Made by a program: the position numbers and the translations under genes. 64,000 nt of DNA from NCBI RefSeq assembly GCF_042661605.1, contig NZ_JBHSWJ010000002.1, positions 3,038,001 to 3,102,000 on the forward strand, written 5' to 3'. Origin of the DNA: Branchiibius cervicis. GTDB lineage: Bacteria; Actinomycetota; Actinomycetes; Actinomycetales; Dermatophilaceae. Below, one piece after another: positions 26,980-36,277 of this stretch (its first letter is position 1; every line of letters starts with the position of its first letter). Below the pieces are notes generated by a model that saw nothing but the letters and a program-made list of their open reading frames with translations, searched no databases and was not told the origin of the DNA.

Positions 26980-29120
26980 TCAGACGAAGGTCTCGTCCTT
27001 GTCGGCCATCTCCTGCAGCAGGGACGGCACCGCGAACCGGTCGCCGTACCTGTCCTGCAGCTGCCCGGCGCGCGCGATGAAACCCTTCACCCCGTGCTCG
27101 TACCCGTTGATGTACTGCAGCACTCCCCCGGTCCAGGCCGGGAAGCCGATGCCCATGATGGAGCCGATGTTGGCGTCGGCCACCGCGGTGAGCACGCCTT
27201 CCTGGACGCATTTGACGCTCTCCAGCGCCTCCACGAAGAGCATCCGCTCCTGCACGTCCTCGAACGGGATCGGGTCGGTCTCCGGGAACGTCGTGGCCAA
27301 CCCCGACCACAACGAGGTACGACGACCGTCGGCGTAGTCGTAGAAGCCGGCGCCCGCCTTCTTGCCCGACCGTCCCTGCGCGAGCATGGTTCGCACGACC
27401 CCCGTGCCGGGGTGCTCCTCGTAGTCGTCGCCCGCCGCAGCCGCAGTCGCGTCGGCGATCTTCGCCATCAGTTCCAGGTTCAGCTCGTCGGACAGCTGCA
27501 ACGGGCCGACCGGGTAACCCGCCTGTGTCGCAGCGCGTTCCAATGACACCGGGCTGACGCCCTCGGCCAGCATGGCCAGACCCTCGTTGACGAAGGTCCC
27601 GATGACCCGGCTGGTGAAGAAGCCGCGCGAGTCGTGCACCACGATCGGGGTCTTCTTGATCGCCAGCGTCAGGTCGAAGGCGCGGGCCAGTGTCGCATCC
27701 GAGGTCTGCTCACCGCGGATGATCTCCACCAGCGGCATCTTGTCGACCGGAGAGAAGAAGTGCAGTCCGATGAAGTCCGCCGGACGGTCGACTCCTCGGC
27801 CAACAACGTGATCGGCAACGTCGAGGTGTTGGAGCACAGCAGCGCGTCGGCGGCGATGAAGGGCGCGATCTCCGCGAAGACCTGCTGCTTCAACTCCGGC
27901 GATTCGAAAACTGCCTCGATGACGGCGTCGCAACCCGCAGCATCCTGCGGCGACGCGGTCGGCGTGATCCGCGCCAGCAGCGCCTCGGCCGCCTCCTGGG
28001 TCATCCGGCCCCGGCTGACGGCCTTGCTGACCAGTCCCTGCGAGTAGCCCTTGCCGGTCGAAGCAGCCTCCACCGATACGTCCTTCAGCACGACGTCGAT
28101 CCCGGATTTGGCCAGCTGGTAGGCAATTCCGGCGCCCATCATTCCCGCGCCGAGCACGACGACCTTCGAGACCGAGGTGCGCTCGATGCCCGTCGGACGC
28201 GAGCCGCCCTTCTTGATCGTCTGCAGGTCGAAGAAGAACGCCTTGATCATGTTCTTGGTGATCGCCCCACTGGCCAGTTCCACCAGGTAGCGGCTCTCGA
28301 TGCGAGTCGCCGTGTCGAAGTCGACCTGGGCGCCCTCGACCGCGGCTGAGAGGATCGCTCGCGGCGCCGGGTAGGGCGCCCCTTTGAGCTGCTTGACCAG
28401 GACCGCCGGAAACACCGCCAACTGGTCGGCGATCTGCCGCGGGAAACCGCCCGGCATCCGGTACCCCTTGTCGTCCCAGGGCTGTACAGCGTCCGGATGC
28501 TCCGCGATCCAGGTCCGGGCCGCACGCAGCCCCTCGTCGACCGAGCCGACGACCTCATCGACCAGGCCGAGTTTGAGGGCCTTGGCCGGCGGGAACGACT
28601 TGCCCTCCAGCAGGACGTTGGTCAGAGCGTTCGCGATGCCGAACATTCGTACCGTGCGGGACACGCCGCCGCCGCCGGGCAGCAGCCCGAGGGTCACCTC
28701 GGGCAGCCCGAAGACCGTGCCACGGCCCTCGACCGCGATGCGGTGATGACAGGCCAGGGCGATCTCCAGCCCGCCGCCCAGTGCCGTCCCGTTGAGTACG
28801 GCGACCACGGGCAGGCCGAGCGTCTCCAGCTGGCGGAGGTCGGCTTTGATCGCCTGCGCCGACTCGAAGGCGACCCCGGCGGTTTCCGGGGTGATCTGCG
28901 ACAGCATCGTGAGGTCACCGCCGGCGAAGAAGGTCTTCTTCGCGCTGGTGATGATCACCCCCGCGAGTTGGTCGCGCTCCTCGACCAGCCGGCGTACGGC
29001 GCGATGCATGGACTCGCGGTAGGCCTGGTTCATCACGTTCGCCGACCCGCTCGGGTCGTCCAGGATCAGCGTGACGACGTCGTTCTCGTCGCGTTCGTAA
29101 CGCACTGCTTCGGAAGTCAC
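26980..29120 (-). CDS. FadB/FadJ-type multifunctional enoyl-CoA hydratase/3-hydroxyacyl-CoA dehydrogenase (one frame break)
   Basis: 713 residues after repair, the usual length of actinobacterial FadB. The N-terminal crotonase domain (about 1-190) has FFAGGDLTML and GTALGGGLEIALACHHRIA. The dehydrogenase domain begins near 320 with VVLGAGMMGAGIAYQLAKSG (Rossmann) and contains SNTSTLPITLLAE. The break is at the CC pair 27794-27795: one added base gives AEGVDRPADFIGLHFFSPVD, exactly the conserved sequence. The C-terminal domains include DSRGFFTSRVIGTFVNEG and end QEMADKDETFV. It performs steps 2 and 3 of beta-oxidation and is six bases downstream of the thiolase gene. The start is GTG 29120. 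Confidence 0.9.
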
Positions 29121-29126
29121 TGTGGT

Positions 29127-30338
29127 TCAGACCCTTTCGATGATCGTCGCGATGCCCATACCGCCGCCCACGCACAGCGTCGCGAGCCCGGTGCGCAGGT
29201 CCCGGCGTTCCAACTCGTCCAGCAGCGTGCCCAGGATCATCGCCCCGGTCGCACCCAGCGGATGGCCGAGCGCGATGGCGCCGCCGTTGACGTTGACCTT
29301 GTCGTGCGGGATGTCCAGGTCCCGCATGAATCGCAGCGGCACCGCCGCGAACGCCTCGTTGATCTCGTAGAGGTCGATGTCGGCGGCCGTCATCCCGGCC
29401 CGGGCCAGCGCCTTGCGGGCCGCCGGTGCAGGGCCGGTCAGCATGATGGTCGGGTCCGCTCCGGACACGGCCGTGGCAACGACGCGCGCCCGCGGCGTCA
29501 GCCCGAAGCGCGAGCCCACTTCCTGCGTGCCGATCGCGACCAGCGAAGCGCCGTCGACGATGCCGGAGGAGTTGCCCGCGTGGTGCACGTGGTCGATCTG
29601 CGGCACCCAGTGGTACTTCGTGAGGGCGACGTCATCGAAGCCTGCCTGCGAACCCAGTTGTGCGAAGGATGGTTTCAGGCCCGCAAGGGACTCGACCGTC
29701 GTACCCGGCCGCGGGAATTCGTCCTTCTCCAGAACCACCAGTCCGGCGTTGTCACGCACCGGTACGACCGACCGGTCGAACAATCCGTTGGCAATGGCCT
29801 TGCCCGCGCGCTCCTGACTCTCGACCGCGTAGGTATCGACATCGGTGCGGCTGAATCCCTCGATGGTCGCGATCAGGTCGGCGCCGATGCCCTGCGGCAC
29901 GAAACCGGTCGCAAGCGCCGTCTCCGGGTCCTGCGCCCACGCGCCGCCGTCAGACCCCATCGGTACCCGGGACATCGACTCGACGCCCCCGGCCCAGACC
30001 ATGTCATACCATCCCGAGCGGATCTTCTCGGCGGCGATGTTGACCGCCTCCAGGCCACTGGCGCAGAACCGGTTGAGCTGGAATCCCGCTGTGGTGTAGG
30101 GCAATCCGGCTTTGAGGGCGGCCGTCTTGGCGATGTCCGCGCCCTGGTCGCCGATCGGGCTGACCACTCCCAGGATGAGGTCGTCGATGACGTTCACGTC
30201 CAGGTCCGGCATCCGGCGGCGCAGCTCGTCGATCAGACCGGTCACCAGCTTCACCGGTTTGATCTCGTGCAGCGAGCCGTTTGTTTTGCCGCGCCCGCGC
30301 GGGGTGCGGATCGCCTCGTAGATGAGGGCTTCGCTCAT
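29127..30338 (-). CDS. Acetyl-CoA C-acyltransferase (thiolase)
   Basis: 403 residues. The acyl-accepting Cys is C92 in LNRFCASGLEAV, the catalytic His lies in GGAIALGHPLGATG, and the second Cys in LATLCVGGGMGIA. NEAFAAVPLRFM is also conserved. It catalyses the last step of the beta-oxidation cycle, with the FadB-type partner immediately downstream; together they make a trifunctional set. Its start overlaps the stop of the CoA-transferase gene (ATGA). It fits the FadA-like, fatty-acid-degrading class better than a biosynthetic acetoacetyl-CoA thiolase, because its partner is a complete FadB protein. Confidence 0.94.
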   Translation of the reverse strand: MSEALIYEAIRTPRGRGKTNGSLHEIKPVKLVTGLIDELRRRMPDLDVNVIDDLILGVVSPIGDQGADIAKTAALKAGLPYTTAGFQLNRFCASGLEAVNIAAEKIRSGWYDMVWAGGVESMSRVPMGSDGGAWAQDPETALATGFVPQGIGADLIATIEGFSRTDVDTYAVESQERAGKAIANGLFDRSVVPVRDNAGLVVLEKDEFPRPGTTVESLAGLKPSFAQLGSQAGFDDVALTKYHWVPQIDHVHHAGNSSGIVDGASLVAIGTQEVGSRFGLTPRARVVATAVSGADPTIMLTGPAPAARKALARAGMTAADIDLYEINEAFAAVPLRFMRDLDIPHDKVNVNGGAIALGHPLGATGAMILGTLLDELERRDLRTGLATLCVGGGMGIATIIERV

Positions 30339-31444
30339 GACTTTTCCTCTTCTGTGGCCACCCAGCCGATTTCGGCCAGGATCTTCTCTGTCTCATCTTC
30401 CCCACCGGCGGAACGTAGTTCCGTGGGGGTTGCGGAGAATCGGGGCGCGGGGGCGGGATGCTGCACGCCGTCCTGCTCGACGTACGTCGATCGGCTGGCC
30501 AGGTGGGCATCCTCCAGCACCTCACCCGGCTCCAGGACCGGCGCCACGCAGGCGTCGGTCCCGCCGAAGACGGCCATCCACTCGTCGCGGGTGCGCTCGG
30601 CGATCCGTCCGGCGACGCGGGTGCGCAGTAGCGGCCATGTGGACGGGTCGTTCTGGGTCGCGGGGTCGACATCGTCCAGACCGAGACCGTCCAGCAGAAG
30701 CCGGTAGAACTGCGGTTCGATGGCTCCAACCGACAGGAACTTGTCGTCCCGGGTACGGAAGACCCCGTAGTAGGGCGCGCCGCCGTCGAAGAGGTTGTGC
30801 CCGGGCGGGGCTGACCAGGCACCGATCGCCCGCATCGCCTGGTGCATCGCGGTGAGCAACGCGGCACCGTCGACGATGGCAGCGTCGACCACCTGGCCCT
30901 CGCCCGTTGTACGCGCGTGCTGCAATGCCGCCAGCACACCGACCGCCAGCAGCATTCCGCCGCCACCGAAGTCGCCCAGCATGTTCAGCGGGGGGACCGG
31001 CACGCCGTCGCCACCGACCAACGGCGCGAGCGCCCCGGACAACGCGATGTAGCCGATGTCGTGCCCGGCGGTCGTGGCCAGCGGACCGTCCTGCCCCCAG
31101 CCGGTCATGCGGCCGTAGACCAGCGCCGGATTCTCCGTCAGCAAGTCCTGCGGGCCGATCCCGAGGCGCTCGGCGACACCCGGCCGGAAGCCTTCGGTGA
31201 GGATGTCGGCGGTCCGGGCCAATCGGCGTACGGCCGAGACACCTTCGGCGCTCTTCAGGTCCAGGGTCATCCGGCGGCGGCCCCGGTTGAGCACGGAGTG
31301 CATCGCCTCGTATCCCGGATCCGGTGACGGCCGATCGATCCGGATCACCTCGGCGCCCAGGTCGGCCAGCAGCATCCCCGCGAACGGGGCCGGGCCGATG
31401 GCGGCCAGTTCGATGACGCGGACGTCCGCGAGCGGCCCGCTCAC
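30335..31444 (-). CDS. CaiB/BaiF family CoA-transferase, alpha-methylacyl-CoA racemase type
   Basis: 369 residues from the GTG at 31444, which overlaps the enoyl-CoA hydratase stop (GTGA). An open frame 79 codons longer is only the shadow of that gene. The N terminus VRVIELAAIGPAPFAGMLLA and DLGAEVIRIDRP are those of the AMACR group, with GRMTGWGQDGPLATTAGHDI and ALSGALAP further on. AMACR epimerises 2-methyl-branched acyl-CoAs so that beta-oxidation can accept them. Its place inside a beta-oxidation operon favours racemase over CoA transfer. Confidence 0.88.
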   Translation of the reverse strand: MSGPLADVRVIELAAIGPAPFAGMLLADLGAEVIRIDRPSPDPGYEAMHSVLNRGRRRMTLDLKSAEGVSAVRRLARTADILTEGFRPGVAERLGIGPQDLLTENPALVYGRMTGWGQDGPLATTAGHDIGYIALSGALAPLVGGDGVPVPPLNMLGDFGGGGMLLAVGVLAALQHARTTGEGQVVDAAIVDGAALLTAMHQAMRAIGAWSAPPGHNLFDGGAPYYGVFRTRDDKFLSVGAIEPQFYRLLLDGLGLDDVDPATQNDPSTWPLLRTRVAGRIAERTRDEWMAVFGGTDACVAPVLEPGEVLEDAHLASRSTYVEQDGVQHPAPAPRFSATPTELRSAGGEDETEKILAEIGWVATEEEKS

Positions 31445-32205
31445 TCGACCGGTGGCTGGTCGCGGAAGACGGCGGACCGCTTGTCGTAGAACGCGGCGAC
31501 CCCCTCGGCGAAATCGTTCGAGCCCAGCAGGCGAACCTGGGCGGTCGCTTCCCGCTCGAGCGCGCCGTCCAGCTGGTCGAGGGTGGCAGCGTTGATCGCC
31601 CGCTTGGTCTCGGCGTACGCCGCGGCGGGGCCGGTCGCGAGCTTCCCGATGATCTCCGTGGTGCGGGCGTCGTAGGAGCACATCTCGTAGACGCCGGCGA
31701 TCAGCCCCTGCCGGTAGGCGTCGCGCGCGCTCAGTTTCTCGGCCAGCAGCGCCATCCGCATGGCCCGGGCCCGGCCGATCGAGGCGGCCACCAGGGCGGT
31801 CGCGCCGCCGTCCGGCATCAGACCGATGCGGGTGAACGCCAGCAGGAAGTAGGTGTTCTCGTCGGACAGGACGAGGTCGGCGGCCAATGCGATCGAAACC
31901 CCGACACCCGCGACGGCGCCCCTGGCGAGGGCGACGACGGGCCGGGGTACGTCGCGGATCGCATGGATCAACCGCTCCACCGCATCCAAAGTGGCCGAAC
32001 TGGCCGGATCCTCCTGCCCGGACAGATCCGCGCCCGCACTGAACGAACGCTCGTCGCCGTGAAGGACGATGACCCGCACCTGCGGGTCCTTCCCCGCGCG
32101 TTCGATAGCGTCAGCCACGGAATGCAGACTGTCAGCGGTGACTGCGTGCAACCGCTCCGCGTTACCGAAACTCACTCGTAGGACAGTGGCCTCCGACACA
32201 TCCAT
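31441..32205 (-). CDS. Enoyl-CoA hydratase/isomerase family protein
   Basis: A 254-residue crotonase-fold protein. The CoA/oxyanion-hole elements are FSAGADLSGQ and LARGAVAGVGVSIALAADLV. The third conserved segment is FTRIGLMPDGGATALVAASI, the GL-x-PDGG variant seen in PaaG-like isomerases in place of a standard catalytic Glu, so isomerase or another acyl-CoA chemistry may be more likely than simple hydration. It is the first gene of the minus-strand operon (hydratase, racemase, thiolase, FadB) and is divergent from an SDR gene across a 54-bp AT-rich promoter region. Confidence 0.9.
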   Translation of the reverse strand: MDVSEATVLRVSFGNAERLHAVTADSLHSVADAIERAGKDPQVRVIVLHGDERSFSAGADLSGQEDPASSATLDAVERLIHAIRDVPRPVVALARGAVAGVGVSIALAADLVLSDENTYFLLAFTRIGLMPDGGATALVAASIGRARAMRMALLAEKLSARDAYRQGLIAGVYEMCSYDARTTEIIGKLATGPAAAYAETKRAINAATLDQLDGALEREATAQVRLLGSNDFAEGVAAFYDKRSAVFRDQPPVE

Positions 32206-32259
32206 GTGATGCAGCTTACTTGTAGTCCTCTATTTTCAAGCACGGGAGATTGATTTTTT

Positions 32260-33009
32260 ATGAGCGCACACGACGGCAAGACCGCGATCGTCACCGGAGC
32301 CAGCCGCGGCATCGGCTTGGCGGTGGCCCAGCGGTTGATCGACGACGGCGCCAATGTCGTCATCACCGCCCGCGGCGAAGACGCCCTGATCGAGGCGGTC
32401 GATGCGCTGGGGCCCGAGCGCGCGGCGTACGTTGCGGGCAAAGCGGACGATGCGCAGCACCAGGCCGAGACGGTTGCGCTGGCCATCGAGCGGTTCGGTT
32501 CGCTCGATCTGCTGGTCAACAACACCGGCATCAACCCGGCCTACGGTCCGCTGCTGTCGCTGGAGCCCCGTGCGGCGCAGAAGATGTTCGACGTCAACGT
32601 GCTCTCGGCGCTGGCGTGGGTGAAGCTCGCCCACGAGGCCTGGATGAGTGAGCACGGCGGCGCGATCGTCAACGTCGCCTCGGTCGCCGGGTTGCGTCCC
32701 GCTCCGGGCATTGCGATGTACGGCGTGACCAAGGCTGCCGTCATCCACCTCACCGAAGAGCTCGCGGTCGAGCTGGGTCCTTCGATCCGGGTCAACGCGG
32801 TCGCACCGGCCGTGGTGAAGACCAAGTTCGCGACGGCGTTGTACGAAGGCCGTGAGGACGAGGTCGCCGCGCCCTACCCGCTGAAGCGACTGGGCGTGCC
32901 GGAGGACATCGCGGGCGTGGTGTCGTTCCTGCTGTCCGACGACGCCGGCTGGATGACCGGTCAGACGGTCACGATCGACGGCGGGGTGCTGCTGCGCGGC
33001 GGCGTCTGA
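32260..33009 (+). CDS. SDR-family oxidoreductase (FabG-like)
   Basis: A 249-residue short-chain dehydrogenase with cofactor motif TGASRGIG (about 13-20), NNTG in LLVNNTGINP, catalytic Ser in VNVASVAGL and the Y-x3-K in MYGVTKAAV. The C terminus has the classical DDAGWMTGQTVTIDGG. A GGGAGATTG Shine-Dalgarno precedes ATG 32260. Divergence from the beta-oxidation operon suggests a 3-oxo/3-hydroxyacyl-CoA or related alcohol dehydrogenase under shared control. The substrate is not determined by sequence. Confidence 0.92.
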   Translation: MSAHDGKTAIVTGASRGIGLAVAQRLIDDGANVVITARGEDALIEAVDALGPERAAYVAGKADDAQHQAETVALAIERFGSLDLLVNNTGINPAYGPLLSLEPRAAQKMFDVNVLSALAWVKLAHEAWMSEHGGAIVNVASVAGLRPAPGIAMYGVTKAAVIHLTEELAVELGPSIRVNAVAPAVVKTKFATALYEGREDEVAAPYPLKRLGVPEDIAGVVSFLLSDDAGWMTGQTVTIDGGVLLRGGV

Positions 33010-33017
33010 CCACATTC

Positions 33018-33078
33018 ACGATTCTGGAGCGATCCAGGATGTGCAGGTTGTGTCAACGCAATCCGGCTCCAGAATCGT
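33018..33078 (+). repeat. 61-bp palindromic repeat, left copy
   Basis: The element begins ACGATTCTGGAGC (33018-33030) and ends GCTCCAGAATCGT (33066-33078), perfect 13-bp terminal inverted repeats around a 35-bp centre. A second 61-bp copy in the opposite orientation lies at 34009-34069, and 52 of 61 positions agree. Conservation extends into the centre (GATC next to the left arm, TGCAGGT mid-element, AATCC next to the right arm), so this is a repeat family, not two chance hairpins. The pair brackets the DUF559-type nuclease gene. Confidence 0.8.
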
Positions 33079-33155
33079 CGATGACCTGCAGATCGTGACC
33101 ATGGTTGTCCACAGGTGCGTCTGCGCGTTGCCTCCGCGTGCCGCACAGTGGCCCG

Positions 33156-33977
33156 ATGGACCTCACCGTTCACGTACGCCGGGCCGGCGGCATCGTGCCC
33201 ACCCGGGCTCTGCGGGCGGCTGGCTTCAGCGACTATCACATCCGCCAATCGCTCGATGCCCGTCAGATCCACCGGGTCCGCAAGGGCTGGGTCGCCGTCG
33301 CCGACGTGGATCGCGGCATCGTGCAGGCGGTGCGGTCGCACGGCGTACTCAGCTGTATCAGCGAAGCGGCGCGCGTCGGCCTGTGGACGGTCGCGGATGG
33401 CCGGCTCCACATCGCGGTGCACAGCCACACAGCACGCGTCGCCACCTCGTCATGTGTGGCGCATTGGTCTGCCCCCACGATCCCGCGCGACCCTGATGCA
33501 GCGGTCGACCCGATCGAGAACGTGCTGGTGCTGGTGGCGCAGTGCCAGTCCCGGGAGAACGCTCTGGCCGCGTGGGAAGCTGCTTTCCGGCGCAAGCTCG
33601 TCACTCCGCAGGAGATGGCACGACTGCCCCTGCCACCACGGGCCCGCGACGTCCTTGCTGTCGCCCGACTGTGGGCGGATTCCGGCCTGGAATCGATCAC
33701 GATGGAGCGGCTGCGCTGGCTGAAGCTGCGGATCGTGCCGCAGGCCTGGATCGCCGGGCACTGGGTCGACCTGCTGATCGGCGATCGGTTGGTGCTGCAG
33801 ATCGACGGCGCGCAGCATGTGAAGGATCAGCGGGAGAAGGACATTGCGCATGACGCGCGGTTGGTGCTGATGGGATACACCGTGATCCGGGTCAGCTATC
33901 GGCAGATCATGGACGATTGGCCGTCGGTGCAGCACCGCATCATGCAGGCTGTGGCACAGGGCCTGCACGTGGCCTGA
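33156..33977 (+). CDS. DUF559-domain endonuclease-like protein with AbiEi-type N-terminal region
   Basis: 273 residues from ATG 33156 (MDLTVHVRRAGGIVPTRALR). Residues 1-60 resemble the winged-helix AbiEi-type domain (RALRAAGFSDYHIRQSL and IHRVRKGWVAV). Residues about 180-265 are a DUF559/Vsr-like nuclease fold: WVDLLIGDRLVLQIDGAQH, then EKDIAHDARLVLMGYTVIRV and YRQIM. The core has D-x9-QxD-G in place of a D-ExK triad, a variant I believe is common in this actinobacterial group. Function is unknown, either nuclease or toxin-antitoxin-related. Inverted copies of a 61-bp palindrome flank the gene on both sides. Confidence 0.82.
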   Translation: MDLTVHVRRAGGIVPTRALRAAGFSDYHIRQSLDARQIHRVRKGWVAVADVDRGIVQAVRSHGVLSCISEAARVGLWTVADGRLHIAVHSHTARVATSSCVAHWSAPTIPRDPDAAVDPIENVLVLVAQCQSRENALAAWEAAFRRKLVTPQEMARLPLPPRARDVLAVARLWADSGLESITMERLRWLKLRIVPQAWIAGHWVDLLIGDRLVLQIDGAQHVKDQREKDIAHDARLVLMGYTVIRVSYRQIMDDWPSVQHRIMQAVAQGLHVA

Positions 33978-34008
33978 CGCTTGCGCCCTGCCGATACGCA
34001 GGTGATTG

Positions 34009-34069
34009 AGGATTCTGGAGCCGGATTCCGCCGAAACGACCTGCAGAACCTCGATCGCTCCAGAATCGT
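34009..34069 (-). repeat. 61-bp palindromic repeat, right copy (inverted)
   Basis: This is the inverted partner of 33018-33078, read on the minus strand from ACGATTCTGGAGC (34069 to 34057) to the other arm GCTCCAGAATC (ends at 34011). Nine differences from the left copy fall mostly in the central region, with one in an arm tip (CT in place of GT). It starts 32 bp after the nuclease stop and ends 12 bp before the convergent DUF3263 gene, for which it could also act as a terminator. Confidence 0.8.
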
Positions 34070-34081
34070 GACGAGTCGCCC

Positions 34082-34390
34082 TCAGCTGGGGTCGTCGAAA
34101 CCAAGGCGACGAGCGGTCCGCTGGCGCATCCGCGAAGACCGCAGCCGCTGCAACCGCTTCACCAGCAACGGGTCGGCTTCGAGCGCCGCCTGCTGATCAA
34201 TCAGGTCGTTCAGGATCTGGTAGTACCGCGTCGAGCTGAGCCCGAACGTCTCGCGGATCGTCTGCTCCTTAGCGCCCGGCTGACGCCACCAATCGCGCTC
34301 GAAAGCCAGGATCTGCCGGTCGCGCTCGGACAATCCGCCAGTGCGCGCAGCGTCCGACGACGGGTTCGGGGCGTGCAGCGGCTCACTCAT
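34082..34390 (-). CDS. DUF3263 family protein
   Basis: A 102-residue helical protein of the actinobacterial DUF3263 family: LSERDRQILAFERDWWRQPG, then AKEQTIRETFGLSSTRYYQI, LNDLIDQQAALEADPLLVKR and a basic RSSRMRQRTARRLGF tail. The middle looks like a helix-turn-helix (TIRETFGLSSTRYYQIL), so DNA binding is plausible, but the function is unproven. In other actinobacteria this gene is usually next to a LytR C-terminal-domain gene. Here its 3' side faces the repeat-flanked nuclease gene. Confidence 0.9.
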   Translation of the reverse strand: MSEPLHAPNPSSDAARTGGLSERDRQILAFERDWWRQPGAKEQTIRETFGLSSTRYYQILNDLIDQQAALEADPLLVKRLQRLRSSRMRQRTARRLGFDDPS

Positions 34391-34427
34391 GGCATCGATG
34401 GTAGTCGCGGAACTACATCGATGTCAT

Positions 34428-34886
34428 TCAGAACCCCGAGCAGACCTCGATCGACTGGCCACGAGCCGTCACCGGCCGGTTCCCTCGCGGCTCGGAGAGA
34501 TGAACGATGCGATCCTGGTAGTGCGCCGCAAGGATCACATCCCCTGCGAATACATTCCTCGAACCAGTCGCGACGATCTCGATCGCGGCAGGCGTCTGGC
34601 TCTGCAATCGGACATCGACATCCTTGACGTCCGCTCCGGTCGCGGCAACGACCTGGATGTCGTCGGTGCCGGCGATGTCCTTGAAGCAGGAGACCGTTTG
34701 GGCCTCAGGCACCCAGTAATCGCCCACCGGATGGATCAGCGCCGCCGCACCGATGACGAACCGGCCGGTGAAGAGCAGAAACCCGACGTAGGCAGCGGCG
34801 ACCACGAGACCGCCCGCCAGCCATGTCCGCATCCGGCGTGGCGACTGCCCCAGGAGGGCAGGACGCAACTCTGATCCAACCGTCAC
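34428..34886 (-). CDS. Hypothetical single-pass membrane protein
   Basis: 152 residues from the GTG at 34886. A short cytoplasmic head (RPALLGQSPRRMR) is followed by TM at about 20-42 (TWLAGGLVVAAAYVGFLLF) and an extracytoplasmic domain of about 100 residues with two Cys (SCFKDI and EVCSGF), possibly a disulfide. No family is recognised. The open frame continues upstream into the decarboxylase gene only because that gene is frameshifted; the true boundary is the decarboxylase stop at 34915, 28 bp before this start. Confidence 0.65.
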   Translation of the reverse strand: MTVGSELRPALLGQSPRRMRTWLAGGLVVAAAYVGFLLFTGRFVIGAAALIHPVGDYWVPEAQTVSCFKDIAGTDDIQVVAATGADVKDVDVRLQSQTPAAIEIVATGSRNVFAGDVILAAHYQDRIVHLSEPRGNRPVTARGQSIEVCSGF

Positions 34887-34914
34887 CGCACCAGTAGACC
34901 AGTGCCCCAGCCGG

Positions 34915-36254
34915 TCAGGCCATCGAATCCAGGATCGCGTCGATGTCGGCCTCCGAGGTCTTCGGATTGACGATCGCGAACCGCGCCAGCGTCTCCCCGC
35001 ATGCGAGGTCGACACCACGAAGCCCTGCTGCGACTCCAACAGCGCATCGGACCACGCGTAGTAGTCCGCCGGCTCCCAGCCGAGCCTGCGGAACACCAGC
35101 ACCGACAGGTCGGCAGGCCGCACCGCCTCGACGTACGGCCGCAACGCCACCTGCTCCTCGGCGTACCGGGCGACCTCCAGGGTGCGCTCGATCGCGGCGG
35201 TGTAGGCGTCAGTCCCGTTGGACACCAGGGAGAACCAGAACGGCAAGCCGCGAGCGCGCCGGGTCAGGCCGATGCTGTAGTCGGTGGGGTTCCAATCCTC
35301 CGCGTCGTTGAGGACATCGAGGTACGACGCGTGCTGGGTGTGCGCCGCGCGCGCCAGGTTCGGGTCGCGATAGAGCAACGCACAGCAGTCGAACGGCGCG
35401 AAGAGCCACTTGTGCGGGTCGACGATGAAGGAGTCACACCGCTCAATCCCGGCGTACCGCGAACGCACGGACGGGGCGGCCAGGCCGGCACCGCCGTACG
35501 CGCCGTCGATGTGCAGCCAGAGGCCGTATTCCTCGCAGACGTCGGCAACGGAAGCCAGGTCGTCGATGATCCCGAAGTTCGTGGTGCCGGCGGTCGCGAC
35601 GACGGCGAAGAAGTCCTCGGTGCCCTCCGCCTCGAGCATTGCGCGCAGGTTGTTCCCGGTCAGGCGCCAGTCCTCGACGTCGACGGGCACCAACTCGGCG
35701 TCCATCACATCGCAGGCGGACTGGATCGAGGAGTGCGCGCCGGCGGTCGCCGCCACGCGGTAGGGGCGCCGGCCGGTGCGGGCCCGAGCCGTCGCGCGAG
35801 CGGCCACCAACGCCGACAGGTTGCCGATGGTGCCGCCGGGAACGAAAACTCCGCCCGCCGAGGCCGGCAGACCCACCAGCGATGCGATCCAGTTCAACGC
35901 CTGGTTCTCGGCGTACACCGCACCCGAACCCTCCAGCCACGACCCCGCGTAGATGGAGGACGCACCCACGATCAGGTCGAACATCGCCGCCTCCCGGGTC
36001 GGGGCGCACGGGATGAAGGACAGGTAGCGGGGGTGGTCGATGGACAGGCAGGCGGGAGCGAGGTCCTCCTCGAAGAGCCGCATCGCGGCCAATCCACCGA
36101 TCCCGTCGGCGGAGATGGCGCCGGCGGCAACGGTGTCGAGTTCGGCCTTGGTGCGCGGGAAGTCCAACGGCACCGGATCCAGGGCCAGGCGTTCCTTGGT
36201 GTAGCGCAGTACCTCGTCGCCGAGCGCTCGGGTGGTCTCGTCGAATTCGTGCAC
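34915..36254 (-). CDS. PLP-dependent group II decarboxylase (one frame break)
   Basis: 446 residues after repair. The PLP lysine is in SFIVDPHKWLFAPFDCCALL, preceded by LWLHIDGAYGGAG (cofactor-binding Asp) and VATAGTTNFGIIDDL. The family covers aromatic amino acid, glutamate and diaminobutyrate decarboxylases, and the substrate is not clear. The frame breaks at the C4 run 34995-34998. One added base gives STSHAGETLARFAIVNP and a normal end at EADIDAILDSMA. The GTG at 36254 (VHEFDETTRALGDEVL) is the likely start, divergent from ung by 23 bp. Codons upstream of it in the open frame are out-of-frame readings of ung. Confidence 0.85.
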
Positions 36255-36277
36255 GACGCCGAGTTTAGGTTTAGACC

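Noticed and set aside
31445..31681. N-terminal extension of the racemase-type CoA-transferase
   Set aside because: The extra codons are the Arg-rich antiphase reading of the enoyl-CoA hydratase gene. GTG 31444 gives the family N terminus and the GTGA overlap.
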